64,000 nt of DNA, taken from positions 77,022 to 141,021 of the forward strand of contig CACRSC010000029.1 in assembly GCA_902651635.1 (NCBI GenBank), read 5' to 3'. The notes under the pieces were generated by a model. The model ran no database searches. It saw only the letters and a list, made by a program, of their open reading frames with translations, and was not told the DNA's origin. Source of the DNA: Mastigamoeba balamuthi. Taxonomy: Eukaryota > Evosea > Mastigamoebida > Mastigamoebidae. Below are positions 10,761-21,626 of the stretch, piece by piece (the stretch's first letter is position 1; the number at the start of each line of letters is the position of its first letter). Position numbers and translations under genes: made by a program.

Positions 10761-10984
10761 CAGATTCAAACAAAGTGCAGTTCTTCTTTTCCTTCCATTG
10801 ACAAACACCAGTGGAACCTTGTTCGCAGGTGCTGAAGTAGCTTTCACAGCAGAGAACTGATGCACTCACGCATGGAAGTGAAGGGAATTTACTCAGGCAT
10901 CGTTGGCCATAGGGCAGACCGTACTGAAGAGCAATTTGGAGGTGTATGGAACAGAACAAGCTGCCAAGAGAGCGGCTCGTTTGC

Positions 10985-10990
10985 TTTATT
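10985..10990 (-). promoter_or_regulatory. Poly(A) signal AATAAA
   Basis: AATAAA on the minus strand 17 nt after the stop of the methyltransferase-like gene at 11008, implying a very short 3' UTR. Confidence 0.6.
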
Positions 10991-11007
10991 TACAATTCAG
11001 AAGGTGG

Positions 11008-12849
11008 TCAGAAGTAGCTGGGGAACCTGGGGCTCAGGTTGATGTCCTGCGTCTCGAACCTGCGGTACTGGACAGGGCTGTCGTACGTGGTGAAGCAGAT
11101 GTACGCGGGGTCGAAGACGCTGGGCCTCGTCGTGTACGACAGCAGAGGTGTGTCGGAGCCGTCCCTCCCCACGTCGATCCTCTGCCCGGTGTACCCGGAG
11201 CCGCCCTTGGTCGACTTGATCACAGCGATCCAGAACTTGTTGTAGACGGGCATGCACGGGCTGCCAGTGCAGTTGCACAGCTGCGACCCGGGCAGCGACA
11301 CCTGCGCACGGAGCTCTCCTGTCGTCTCGGTGCGGATTGCGAGCTTGGTGTTGGCCCAACCCCCGATTACGACCTCGAACAGGGGCCCATCGGTGCCCTT
11401 CTTGGACGAGACTGCAAGGATGATGTCGTTGGTGGCCATGGCCTCGAACGAGAAGAACAGCTTGTTCTTGCCGTAGCTGGGCACTTCGATGGCGTTGGCG
11501 TCCCAGTTGTACGACACGAACGAGGCGTCGAGGCTCCAGAGCCGCGTGAACTCGGGCCTGCGGAACCACACGGGCGTGTTGAACGACCCGAGGCAGAGGT
11601 AGCGCGGCAGGGGAACGCCGCCGTGGTGGTCGGCCTTGAGGATGGGGCTGCCTCTGGCGAATCCGACCTCGACAAACGTGCCGTGGACGTTGATGTAGTA
11701 CTCGCGCCACTCGCCCTTGCTCACGACGTTGTTGGCCTGCAGCATGGCGGCCACTATGTTGTTGAAGTTCTGCCACCTGATGACCGACCACGTGTTTGCC
11801 CAACCGCCGACGAGGACCTCCATCATGGGGTCAGCTGTGGCCCTGGTGGCCGACATGCCCACGAACACGTCGTGCTCTGCGCGGGCCTGGAAGATGAACG
11901 AGAACGAGGAGCCCAGGCCCTGCGGGATCTCCATCGAGTTGGCCGTCCAGTCGTAGGCGGCGTTGTTGACCGGCAGGGCCCAGACCTTCTCGGCCCACTT
12001 GGGCCTGGCGGCGAGCATCTGGATGGGGTAGTTGACGCGCGTCACCCTCGCGTTGGCCGGCGTCGGGCCGTTGCCGCTGACCCAGAGGTACTTGCCGGTG
12101 CTGTTCTGGATGACGGCCCACATCTTGTCGTCCCCTGGCTCGTACGCCATCTGCAGGACAGAGCTAGCGCCAAACGCCGCCCACGTCTCGCCCTGGTTGT
12201 CCATCGGGTAGTTCTTGAGGATGCCCAGCGAGCCCTCGGAGCCGTAGACGGTCTCCATGAGCGCGTCCCTCGCGATGTCGGGGATCACCGTGGCCTTCCT
12301 CGTGTCGACGATCCACGAGCCCGGGCCGTCGTTGGTGATGACGCGCGAGTACGTGTTCCCGTCGGTGCCGACAGCGCGCAGCAGCAGCAGGACGTCGGAG
12401 ACGACCGTGAGCCTGACCTGGACCGCGCCGCAGTCGGGGAGGACCCTGGTGGCGAGCTGGACCGACAGGAGCTCGTTGGTATTGGGCCTCTTGGGCCCGT
12501 CGGGCTTGATGAGGTAGAGCCCCTCGTCGTCCCTGGTGACGCCCCAGATCCTGCCCGTCGGCTCGTGCACCGCCATCGCCCAGAGGCCCGGGGACCGCGT
12601 CGTGGGGATGATCCAGCCCGCGAAGCCGCGGCTGTCGCCGTCGATGTAGTCCTTGTCGATGCCGATGCAGCCGGTGGTGCTGATGTAGCAGTCCCTGAGG
12701 TACTCGTACCAGTAGACGAACGTGTCGCCCACCGCCATCGTCTCGGGCCTGAACAGCACGCCGTTGCGCTCCGAGACGAAGTAGTAGCTGCCGTCCTCGA
12801 AGATGCGCGCGACGCCCTTGTGGGAGTCCGCCTCGATGATGCCCAGCAT
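11008..12849 (-). CDS. Protein with two farnesoic-acid-O-methyltransferase-like (Methyltransf_FA) domains
   Basis: A single open frame of about 613 residues. The C-terminal half holds two copies of the domain Pfam calls Methyltransf_FA. Copy 1 starts FSFIFQARAEHDVFVGMS and has MMEVLVGGWANTWSVIR. Copy 2 starts LFFSFEAMATNDIILAVSS and has FEVVIGGWANTKLAIR. The E.xIGGW.NT..xIR signature is clear in both. The domain is a beta-sandwich often found in extracellular or carbohydrate-linked proteins; a methyltransferase activity is not established by it. The N-terminal half is unrecognised. The ATG at 12849 is chosen because the paralogue at 1-258 shares it. The frame stays open 18 codons upstream to an in-frame stop, and a CGCGCAG just inside could be a 3' splice site from an unseen first exon carrying a signal peptide. 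Confidence 0.8.
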   Translation of the reverse strand: MLGIIEADSHKGVARIFEDGSYYFVSERNGVLFRPETMAVGDTFVYWYEYLRDCYISTTGCIGIDKDYIDGDSRGFAGWIIPTTRSPGLWAMAVHEPTGRIWGVTRDDEGLYLIKPDGPKRPNTNELLSVQLATRVLPDCGAVQVRLTVVSDVLLLLRAVGTDGNTYSRVITNDGPGSWIVDTRKATVIPDIARDALMETVYGSEGSLGILKNYPMDNQGETWAAFGASSVLQMAYEPGDDKMWAVIQNSTGKYLWVSGNGPTPANARVTRVNYPIQMLAARPKWAEKVWALPVNNAAYDWTANSMEIPQGLGSSFSFIFQARAEHDVFVGMSATRATADPMMEVLVGGWANTWSVIRWQNFNNIVAAMLQANNVVSKGEWREYYINVHGTFVEVGFARGSPILKADHHGGVPLPRYLCLGSFNTPVWFRRPEFTRLWSLDASFVSYNWDANAIEVPSYGKNKLFFSFEAMATNDIILAVSSKKGTDGPLFEVVIGGWANTKLAIRTETTGELRAQVSLPGSQLCNCTGSPCMPVYNKFWIAVIKSTKGGSGYTGQRIDVGRDGSDTPLLSYTTRPSVFDPAYICFTTYDSPVQYRRFETQDINLSPRFPSYF

Positions 12850-13345
12850 GGCGGGCGACAGGCCGGCAGCAGACACTACCGCCACAACCTGCGCGCGGGC
12901 GTCATGTTAGAACGAAGGGTGGCTTGCCTCGGAGCCGGTAAGGGGGAGGGGACCGCCGTACAGAGCAGAGTAGGATGAGAAGAGCCCACTTCATTTGCCG
13001 TGTGGTGTGCAGACGGCAGTTGGCAACGGGATGGCTTTACACAAGGCAAAAAAGTGAGTAAAAACAGCCTTTGTGAGCGCGCCTTAAAGAGCAGGCGCGG
13101 AAACACGTCACTTTTTCTAGAACAGACGAAAAACGGTGCTTTTCCTCACTTTTTCGTAGAACTCGGGTGCACCTACTCGAGATCTCCGTAGTCCGGATCT
13201 CTCGGCTACGGGATCGACGAATCTTAGAAATGCTGACTTGCGGAAATCTGATGGAAATCGACTGCACCTGGCTCCTGCCGTGAATGGCGACCTCCATCTT
13301 CGACCTCAGTTGCACTCGGGCCACCCATGCTTCTTCACAGAGGTT

Positions 13346-14540
13346 TTGAGCCCCGGAGCCAACCTTGCCAGGTGAGGTCCTAGAGAAACGCAGTCACAGA
13401 AATAAATGCTGAATTCGGTCAGCGCTCCACATAAGGCATTCTGCAGTATCTCCATCGTTGGACGCAGTACCAGCACTCAGGGGGCAGGTGTCAGCGCACT
13501 CCTGGCCAGTACCGACCACTCCAATGCCCAGGGGTGAACAGTGTCGCGGCCCAGTCATTTTGCGGGCGGCTCCGACGCTCTCAGTCTGCTTCTCCGTGGC
13601 ACTGCCTGTCGTTGAGCACACACGTACACGGATTTATTCGCCGAGCCCACGAGGACCATGTGCAGTATCACCGGTTTCCTCCAGACTTTAATCAGTCAGC
13701 CTGGTTTTCCTCCCGACTTCTATCAGTCAGCCTGCTCGCCCGCAGCATGCTCGGGCACGGTGCCTAGTAGGTTCGGCAATTGGCCCGTTGAACTTGAGTG
13801 CAGCCAGATTTCGGAGCTGCTCCTTTCCATGATGTCATTTTCACCGACCAGGCAGCAGGGCCCAAGAGTACACAGTGAAAATGATGAGTCTGACATTTCC
13901 CTATGGCCTGTTCGTCCTGAGGCCCTGACGCATCGCCGTATGGGGCTCTCTTCGTACCCAAGCTTCCCTCTCCGGCCCCCAGCTGCCAGAGTCGTTGCAG
14001 GAGGCTGTGTTCTAGCGCTGGCCAGGAACCGTTGCCCTTTTCCCTACCGCCCTGGGGCAGCAGCACACGGGCTCTAATCTTGCACGCAGTCGTCATATCC
14101 AAGAATGCTGAGTGGAGGCCATGAGGCAATGTGCACGATGGCCAGGCACTTCTCAGGGAGCTGCAGCAATGGCCTCCATAAAGGGCAAGGCCGCATTATG
14201 GATCTCTTTGACTTACTCTCGGAAGTTCCGTTTGTTGGCCCCTTTGGCGCTCAAGCGAGCGGTGCAGTCGGCGGTGAAACAGCTGAGAAGCTGAGAGGTT
14301 TGCTAAGGCTCCTAGAGTGTTCCTGTTAGTGTAATCACCCAACACGCTTACCACCTATAGAAATATCACATCGTAAAGTGACCTCGTTCTCAACGATAGT
14401 GTGTCTTGCTGCAGCTCTGAGCAATTCAGAAATGGTGCACGCACGTTTTGGGAGCGAGTGCAGCTTTAGGTGCTGTTTTCTCCGGGCGTGGCGCTGTTTG
14501 CTTTACTCATGCAGGGTCTTTTCTTTGCTCTGCTCCGGAT
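13346..14540. other. Intergenic, no gene seen
   Basis: Several frames of 60-140 codons overlap on both strands without domains, starts or splice logic. Sequence between the divergent methyltransferase-like gene and the receptor pseudokinase. Confidence 0.4.
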
Positions 14541-14570
14541 GTGGTCATTGTACCCACATGCGGTATCACT
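14541..14570 (+). promoter_or_regulatory. Conserved 30-bp upstream element of the receptor pseudokinase pair (copy A)
   Basis: Starts GTGGTCATTGTACCCACATG and ends CGGTATCACT, 296 nt before the start codon at 14867. 26 of 30 bases match 46957-46986 upstream of the paralogue, at nearly the same distance, whereas most of the surrounding upstream DNA has diverged. Confidence 0.6.
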
Positions 14571-14866
14571 ACAATTTTCGCCAATATCCCGTTTGGTCAC
14601 CATTTCTCCATTATCTCTTTGCGCCACATGTGAACTTGACCTTCCGGCGTCAAGCAGCTCCTCAGCAAAGAAGGAACATCGCCCACGGCAGCCGGGCCAC
14701 GGAGTCTGGAGGGGAGATTGAGTCCTCAGCCGCTGACTAGAATTCTGACCTTTCGGTGAGTTGCACCACTGTTCGCTCGCCAGAGCACTGTCTTTGATAT
14801 CCACCAACTTTTCACAATTTGTTCCACACCTTGTGTGCACACACCCGCAACAAGCCTGTCATCCTC

Positions 14867-17800
14867 ATGCACACCGCACAGGCGGCAACGATCCTCTTCT
14901 GCGCTCTCCTGTCCGCCACGATCGCAGCGGGGGCGGCGACTGCGTGCACCAACGACTCAAGCGTGAGGCCGGACAGCGATCAGCAGGCCGTCATGATCGT
15001 CGGCCAGTCCGCAGCCTTCACCGGAGAGCACGCACAGATCGGCATCGACGTGCGGGCGGGCCTCGAGGCCGCACTGACCCTCGCAAACGAGACGTCGGGA
15101 ATCAAGTTCGCGCTGGCCGCCCTCGACGACGCCTACGACGACGCCCGCCAGCAGCACAACGTCCGCACGCTGCTCTGCTCCGGCGCCGGCGGCCTGGGTC
15201 CCGCCTTCGCCATCGCAGGCACCGTCGGGTCTTCGGCGAGCGAGGCCGACCTCGCTGCACTGGAGACCTCTCTGGGGCGCGACGGGGACCCGGTGCCGTT
15301 TGTGGGGGCGCTGACGAGCAGCCAGACACTCCGCACACAGTCACAAGTCATGCAGAAGAACACCACCGGGACCGACAGGCGGACAGGTATCGTGCTGACA
15401 CGGCCCGGGGGAGGGGACGAGCTGAGCGCCATCGTGTCACTGCTGGCGAGCAACTGGGGCATGCTCAACCGCACAAGCATCTTCTTCCAGACCACGTCCT
15501 TCGCGTCTGTGGCCGTCGACTACCTCAAGGCGATGCTCGTCTCGTACGGCGCCCCGCTGCTCTCGCAGTACGGCAGTCCCGTCGTCACGTCTGCGAGCGA
15601 CCTGAGCGTCATGGCGAGCAAGGCCGTGAGCGCGCTTTGCGAACACGGGGACCCACAGGCGGTGGTGCTGGTGGCGTCGGGGAGCATGTCGGGGGCGGTG
15701 CTGCAAGAGATGGCGCGGCAGCAGAAGAAGAACGTGCTGTACGTGGCCATGGGCTGGGTCACCGCAGACGAGCTCTACAGCGCTGTGCCCTCGTCCACGT
15801 GGTCCTCTCTCTCAACGCAGCCCGCGTCGACAGTCTACTTCAGCCAGACGGTCCCCATGCCCTCCGACATCTCATCCAAGTTCCGGATAATTGGGTACGC
15901 AGAAGAAACGCACACGCACGGATTGTGGAATTAGAAAAGCTCACCGAAGGGGGGCATCTGCAGGGACTTCAACAATGCGATGAAAAAGTACCAGCGCGGC
16001 AGGAACATCAGCCACGCGGCGCTCGAGGGGTTCATCGCGGGGCGCCTGATCACGGTGGTGGCGACACGGGCCCTCGAGCTCTACGGATGGCCTCTGACAC
16101 GTGCCCACTTCCTCGACACGATCTTCCGCGACACCCGGACGTTCAACCTGCACGGCTACACGCTGGGACCCTTCGGCGACGGCGTCGGGACGGGAGATTC
16201 TACTCAGACGTCAGACGACTTCTGCAACCAGGGCGCACACGAGGTCTTCATGACGCAGATGGACACGAGTACCGGGACGCTCAGCGCCGCCAGCTCGTTT
16301 TCGTTCAAGTACACGGGCTGCACGGCCTCTGGCTGGAACAGCACGTCGCGCAGGGCCGTCATCGGCTTCGAGACCTCAAACCCTGAATGGTACACAGCGT
16401 CTCGCCAGCTGGGGCTGTCTTCTGCCATCAGCGCGCACAACAGCGATAACAGCAAGCTTATGGCACTGACGTCCTCGCTTACTGGGAACTTCTACGAAGA
16501 CCTGTCGAAGCTCAAAAGCAGACAGGTACCTCGCTCTCCAGACCTCCTCTCATTGTCCTCTCGCTGTCTGACGCACTGCGAAGGCAATTGCTCTGACCGG
16601 ACTCTACGAGAACGACACGGGGCGTGTGCTTAAGCTAGCGGATGATGGCAAGTTCCTCCCGTACATCGCGCCTCTCTCGGGGCTCATGTCATTGAGGTCT
16701 CCGTTCCGTCGGTTCGCACCGCCCTCTCCATCGGGGATCATGAGCTGCCAAGTCTGCTCACCCTCCAACCACATGCAGAGGCGTCATCAACCTGTTCGCT
16801 TCGTACTACCAGGAGGCGCGCACTGCCGGGCAGTTCCTCATTCAGGAAGAGAATGCGAAGAAGCTCATTGTCTTGTGGAACCGTGATACCCACTATGAGG
16901 TCGCCAAGGACTTCATCGCGGGACTAAAGCTCAGCTATGATAAAAAAGTGAGCCCGCCCCTCGCCTGCACAGCGGCTGCTGCTCTCCCTTCTCGGTATCT
17001 CACAGCGGGCAATCATCCAGCTGTTCGGAAACGTCACTGTGAGTATCGAGTATATTGCGTTCACGAGTGTTAACAACAACACCAACGACGAGACCACGCG
17101 CAAGGTCGAGTCTGCCACACCTGGCGATGCACTTATCTACATCGCGACCGCGGGTGACGCCTGGGAGCTTATTAGGCGTGCCAGGGTGGCATGTCCGACG
17201 TGTCCCACGCTCCTCACATCGGTCGTCAGTGAGGAAGACATGTTCTTTAAACTGTTAATGAGCAAAAAAACGTGGAGGCACATGTACCGCACGTCGATCA
17301 CGCCGCTGTACACGATGCTGTCGTCCGGCAACGCGCTACGCAAGGACTTCGAAAGCTGGGTTTCAAACGAAAACCAGTTGCAGATCCCCTTCGAGGGCTT
17401 CCTCGTCGGGAGGTTCCTCTCTGCTGTGCTGCAGAGCATGAGCGAGGATGCACGCTTCGCGAGGGCAACAGAGGTCACGTCGCAGATGCTGCTCGACACG
17501 ATTTACACCAAGAAGTACTTCAAGATCGGCAACACGCTGACAGTGGGCCCGTTTCTCGACAAGAGCAGCGGTGAGAGGCTCTGCAACCAGGGCATGGACA
17601 CGGTCTACGTCGAGAAGTGGGAAAACAATATTGTCTTCTGGTACCTTCCATACTCGATCAACGAGGACCGGAAGTGCGGCATCGAGTTCGATCCCTCGGA
17701 GGTCCCGTCCAAAGACAACACCGACCGCACTGTGATCCTGTCTACAACAATCCCGGGGTTCGCCATCGTGTGCTCGCTGCTGGTCGCGGCCATCGTGATC

Positions 17801-19241
17801 AGGAACAGCGGGAGGTCGACGCTGAAGAAGCTCAAGAGGAGCGAGCTCGAGATCGGGGAGCGCATCGGCAAGAGCCAGTTCGGGACTGTGCACAACGGCG
17901 ACTGGCACGGGACGCCCGTGGCGATCAGAGTCATCGACAAGACGGCCATCACCAAGGAGGACCTCGACACAATCAAGGCAGAGATGGCCCTGACGAACAG
18001 CCTGCACCACCCCAACCTGATGATGATGCTGGGGTACAGCGAGAGCAACAAGGACCTCCTCATCGTCAGCGGTACCACAGAAGCCATTTCTCTCAGATCC
18101 CTTTCGGCCCTCTGGCTCACCTGACAATGCACGCCGCCACAGAGTACATGGCGTCGGGGTCGCTGCACGAGTACCTGAAGAAGAACAAGCAGAACATGAA
18201 CTACTACAACCAAGTCGCAATTGCATTTGTGAGTTCCTCGAGTTGTTTTTGTTAACTGACGACATCCCTTTGTAGGACACGATCAAGGGGCTCGCGTACT
18301 TGCACTCTACCAAGCCTCCTGTGGTGCACGGAAACCTGTCCAGCCAGTCCCTGATGGTACAACCTCTCACGTGATCATCACCGATACCAACTGGCGCGTG
18401 GAATTCGCACAGATTGACGGGAGCATGGTGACCAAGATCTGCGACTTCTGGTGCTCCAAGGGAAAGAACTCGTCGGGGAGCAACTCGGCGAGAAGGAAGT
18501 CCAACTGGCTGGCCCCCGAGCTCATCGACGGCAAGCCAGCAACAACAGCCACAGACGTGTTCGGTATGCCTCTTTTCTCTCTCTCTCTCTCCTCCCCCCC
18601 GCACAGTGCATGTAGCCTGTGCTCACTGCATTATTTCAGCATTTGGAATCGTTCTATGGGAGCTGTTCCTTCCTGCTGAGATGTACTCGGCCATGGCCGA
18701 CTCAAGCAACTCCTCATCTATTTCCGTGTCGCACTCCACCGCATCTGGACAAGGACAGGGGCAGGGAGGCATTGAGATGCAGCCGCAGCCGCAGCAACAG
18801 GGAGCCGTGCCGGAGATCCACCCATCGACACCCAAGGAAGTGGCAGTGCTTCTGAGTCGCTGCTGGCAGAAGGAGCCCGAGAGAAGGCCTTCTGTGTTCC
18901 AGATCCTCAGAAACTGGCCTCAGACATTCGCTGTGCGACTTGCCTCCTCTGCAACCATCTCTGTTGACACGGTGACTAACACATTTTCGTTTAAGGCTGC
19001 TGGTGCGTTCGAGATGCCGTCAGACCTGAGCGTCAGCTCACCACAGACGCCCCGTAACATGTTGTCGGAGATGTCGATGTCTGTGGATGGGAGGGACATG
19101 TCCGACGACGAGATGATGGCATCTGTCCTGCCGCAGGAATTACACAAGGTCAATGCAGGCCTCTGCCTCGGTGCCACAGGAGGCTCTGCCACTGTCATGC
19201 CAATGAGCCAAGGTTCATCTGACCTGAGCATTCGCCCTTAA
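14867..19241 (+). CDS. Receptor-like TKL pseudokinase with two periplasmic-binding-type ectodomains (copy A)
   Basis: Exons: 14867-15894, 15964-16525, 16584-16696, 16779-16947, 17021-18071, 18143-18228, 18276-18356, 18413-18563, 18640-18932, 18996-19241. All phases agree, giving 1259 residues. Signal peptide MHTAQAATILFCALLSATIA. Ectodomain of two type-1 periplasmic-binding (ANF-receptor-like) modules: residues about 30-490, starting VMIVGQSAAFTGEHAQIGID, and about 500-850. Each ends with an EGF(I/L)xGR helix and a CNQG motif. TM at about 862-886. Kinase homology about 900-1175, with loop GKSQFGTV, APEL and FAFGIVLWEL. Key catalytic residues are lost: the VAIK Lys is Arg (VAIR, about 927), HRD is HGN (about 1021-1023), DFG is DFW (about 1041-1043). 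A Ser/Gln-rich insert and tail follow. Receptor for an unknown ligand, probably signalling by scaffolding. Confidence 0.85.
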
Positions 19242-20011
19242 TGGGGAAGGAGCCCCGGCGTGCGCATAAGAATTAGATCATACACTGTCTTTTTGAAATT
19301 GATCTTGGTTTTTTTGCAAACAAGTACCACAGTAGAAAGAGTAAAGCCTGGAGCAGCCACTCGCTGAGCTTATGGGCATTGGCAGCTGTAAGCGTCAGTG
19401 TGAATACCATTATTGGAACCAAACTTCACTGGACATTCCCAATCAAACATGGTGAGCGTTGCGAGTGTCGCCTGTGCGTTTTCTCCGTATCCATGGCTCC
19501 GATTATCACCACTGACGACGTGCTGCATCTGATACTTTGAGCAAGGGTTTGTTAGTGACCGTGTGCCACATCTCCTGCACTCCTCGGCGAGTTTTGATGG
19601 GCTAGCACCCCACGTAACGCGGGTCTGTGGTGCCGAGGCTCTAAAACGAGCTGCCACAGAATTATTGAGGGCTAACGCTGGGGACTGCTCGGTCCTCACA
19701 CTACCGGTTGTCGAACAAGAAGAGGAGTGTGCAAGAAAGCGCCGTCCCAAGGTGGCTAGGGCAGGTTTATCACTGTCTATCCCCAAGGGAGAGGCCCCTC
19801 GTCCTGTGATCACCACGATCACAACTTCAGTTGTTGTCAATAGCAATCCACGCTCAGGCGGTCTGACCCATGCGGGTGCACTCAGAGACGGCGAACCGAC
19901 AGAGGCGTGCCCGTTTTGGGTGCGTCGGTAAAGATATCAGCGCTGATACGCGAGATACTCGGAATCTTCTGCTGCTGTGTTCACTCGTGTTCTGAGCCCT
20001 GTCCGTGAAGA
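19242..20011. other. Intergenic, no gene supported
   Basis: A plus frame (19563-19931, 122 codons) and a minus frame (19846-19370, 158 codons) overlap. Neither has a recognisable domain or a paralogue in the window, so neither is called. Confidence 0.4.
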
Positions 20012-21464
20012 ATGATGTCCTCTCAGACCTGCATGCACTGCGGCAAGCCCCTGCCGCACCCCTGCTTCGCCTGCGAGCGCTGCGAGACGGCGCTCTACTG
20101 CACCGCCGCCTGCCGCGACGCCGCTGCGCCCGCGCACCAGAAGACCGCCGAGTGCGCCGCCGACGCAGAGGCCTGGGCACAGTTCTACGACGAGACCTCC
20201 CTCAACCGCTGGAAGAAGGTCCCCGTCCCCGGCCCCGCCGACGGCATCGAGGTGCGCTACATCCCATCCGCTCCCCGACACCTCTCCCTCCTCCCTCTCC
20301 CTCCCCCGCCTCCCCCTGCGCGGCACGCGGTGGGCAGTGTGGTGTGCCCTACGCAGCGCTCAGTACTCTCTGGAAAACGGTGTGGGTGACGTGTAATCAC
20401 GGGCGCCCCCCTGGTGTGTGTCGGCGCGCGGGGTGGGGTATGTCGCGCTTTCAGCTCAACTCGGGCGCTTGAGAATGCAAGTCCGGAGGCCGGCTACCGC
20501 ATTTGATGGGACAGACCATGCGTGTAAATTGATGGCAAAAGTGGTGCAGAGCGCTGAAGGGGAGACACTGTCGCGTAGGGCAAGTGCTGGAGTGGGTGTG
20601 TGTGGTGCTCAAAGACCGGGGGTAATTTGAATGGTGGTACTCTGTTCTGCCTGCGCTGGGCCTTACTCTGTGAGCCCCCGACACAATTGATTTTCAGGTG
20701 GCAGTCATGCCGTTTGACAAGACCCTCGAGGACAAGGCCGACACGGTGCACACGCAGCGCATCAGCCGCATGAACCACAAGCGCCTGCTGGAGCTCCCCT
20801 CGGCGCTCATGTGCCCCGCGCCCGCGCTGCTGGGGTTCCCGCTGGTGCTGGTGCCCATGGCCGAGCAGAAGACCCTCGCCTGCGGCCCCGTCTTCGGCTG
20901 CGCGCGCCCCGACGTCAACGGCCTCGCCACGCGCCTCGCGGTGGACCCGCGGACCGGCTTCCCCCCGGGCACCGTCTGCGGCCCCGTCATCGCCATGCGC
21001 GCCGACGGCGTCGACTTCAAGGCCGACCCCGAGCTCGTCAGGCTTCTCGAGAAGCTCATGGTGCTCCTTCTTTGTAGCCCATCTGAATCCATTTGGGGCT
21101 GAATTCAATTGAACCCCCACAGGTTCTCGCGGTCCGCGTGTCCGCGGTGACCCAGAAGGACGAGAACGGCGTGCCGACGCTGGAGGCCGTGGCCGCCGAG
21201 GGCGAGGCTGTCCGGGCGATGCTCAAGGAGAGCATCGAGATGTGCGAGCTCGAGTGGAGGGCGTGGGACGTGGACCCGGCGCTGTCGCTCTCGAGGCCTG
21301 TTCCGAGGCCCTGCGCCGCGTGCGGCAAGCCCGCTGCCTCGCTGGCGTGCGCGCAGTGCCACTCGAGGTTCTACTGCAACGCCGAGTGCCAGAAGAGCGA
21401 CTGGCCTGCGCACAAGAGCGACTGCAAGGACCACATGGCTCCCGTCTTCGTTAAAAGGCACTAG
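20012..21464 (+). CDS. Protein with two MYND-type zinc fingers
   Basis: Exons 20012-20251, 20698-21060 and 21123-21464 join in frame to 314 residues. An N-terminal MYND finger (CMHCGKPLPHPCFACERCET, then YCTAACRDAAAPAHQKTAEC) and a C-terminal one (CAACGKPAASLACAQCHSRF, then YCNAECQKSDWPAHKSDC) flank an unrecognised middle of about 180 residues. MYND fingers bind Pro-rich partner peptides. The middle has no SET domain, so this is not a SMYD methyltransferase. Intron 1 (446 nt) is long for this window; intron 2 (62 nt) is typical. The start is the first of two adjacent ATGs. The gene is convergent with the Sel1 gene; their stops are 162 bp apart. Confidence 0.8.
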
Positions 21465-21562
21465 GCATGCAAATGCAATATAGGCCATTCGTCCACCTTG
21501 CGATGTTGGACGGCGTGGCGCTTGGGTTGGCACAAGTCACGATCGATGGTCGCACAACGTGT

Positions 21563-21568
21563 TTTATT
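21563..21568 (-). promoter_or_regulatory. Poly(A) signal AATAAA
   Basis: AATAAA on the minus strand, 58 nt after the stop of the Sel1-repeat gene. Confidence 0.5.
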
Positions 21569-21626
21569 CTGTCATTCGCGGGTAACATGTAACGCAAAGA
21601 AAAATAATCAAGCATGCAGCAGGGGC

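Noticed and set aside
10903-12978. A 691-codon plus-strand open frame rich in Arg, Val and Asp
   Set aside because: It is the antisense shadow of the methyltransferase-like gene: no domains, composition typical of GC-rich reverse frames, and the minus strand has clear paired domains.
14761-16386. A 541-codon Arg/His-rich open frame
   Set aside because: An out-of-frame shadow of receptor copy A, running through its first intron.
18963-18995. A 33-nt intron (29 nt in copy B, 42601-42573) in the receptor pseudokinases
   Set aside because: A GTGCGA donor 30 nt further upstream has the same phase and gives normal 63- and 59-nt introns in both copies, using the donor type common in this window.
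19370-19931. Overlapping frames of 122 (plus) and 158 (minus) codons
   Set aside because: No domain, no paralogue and no splice or start evidence favours either strand.
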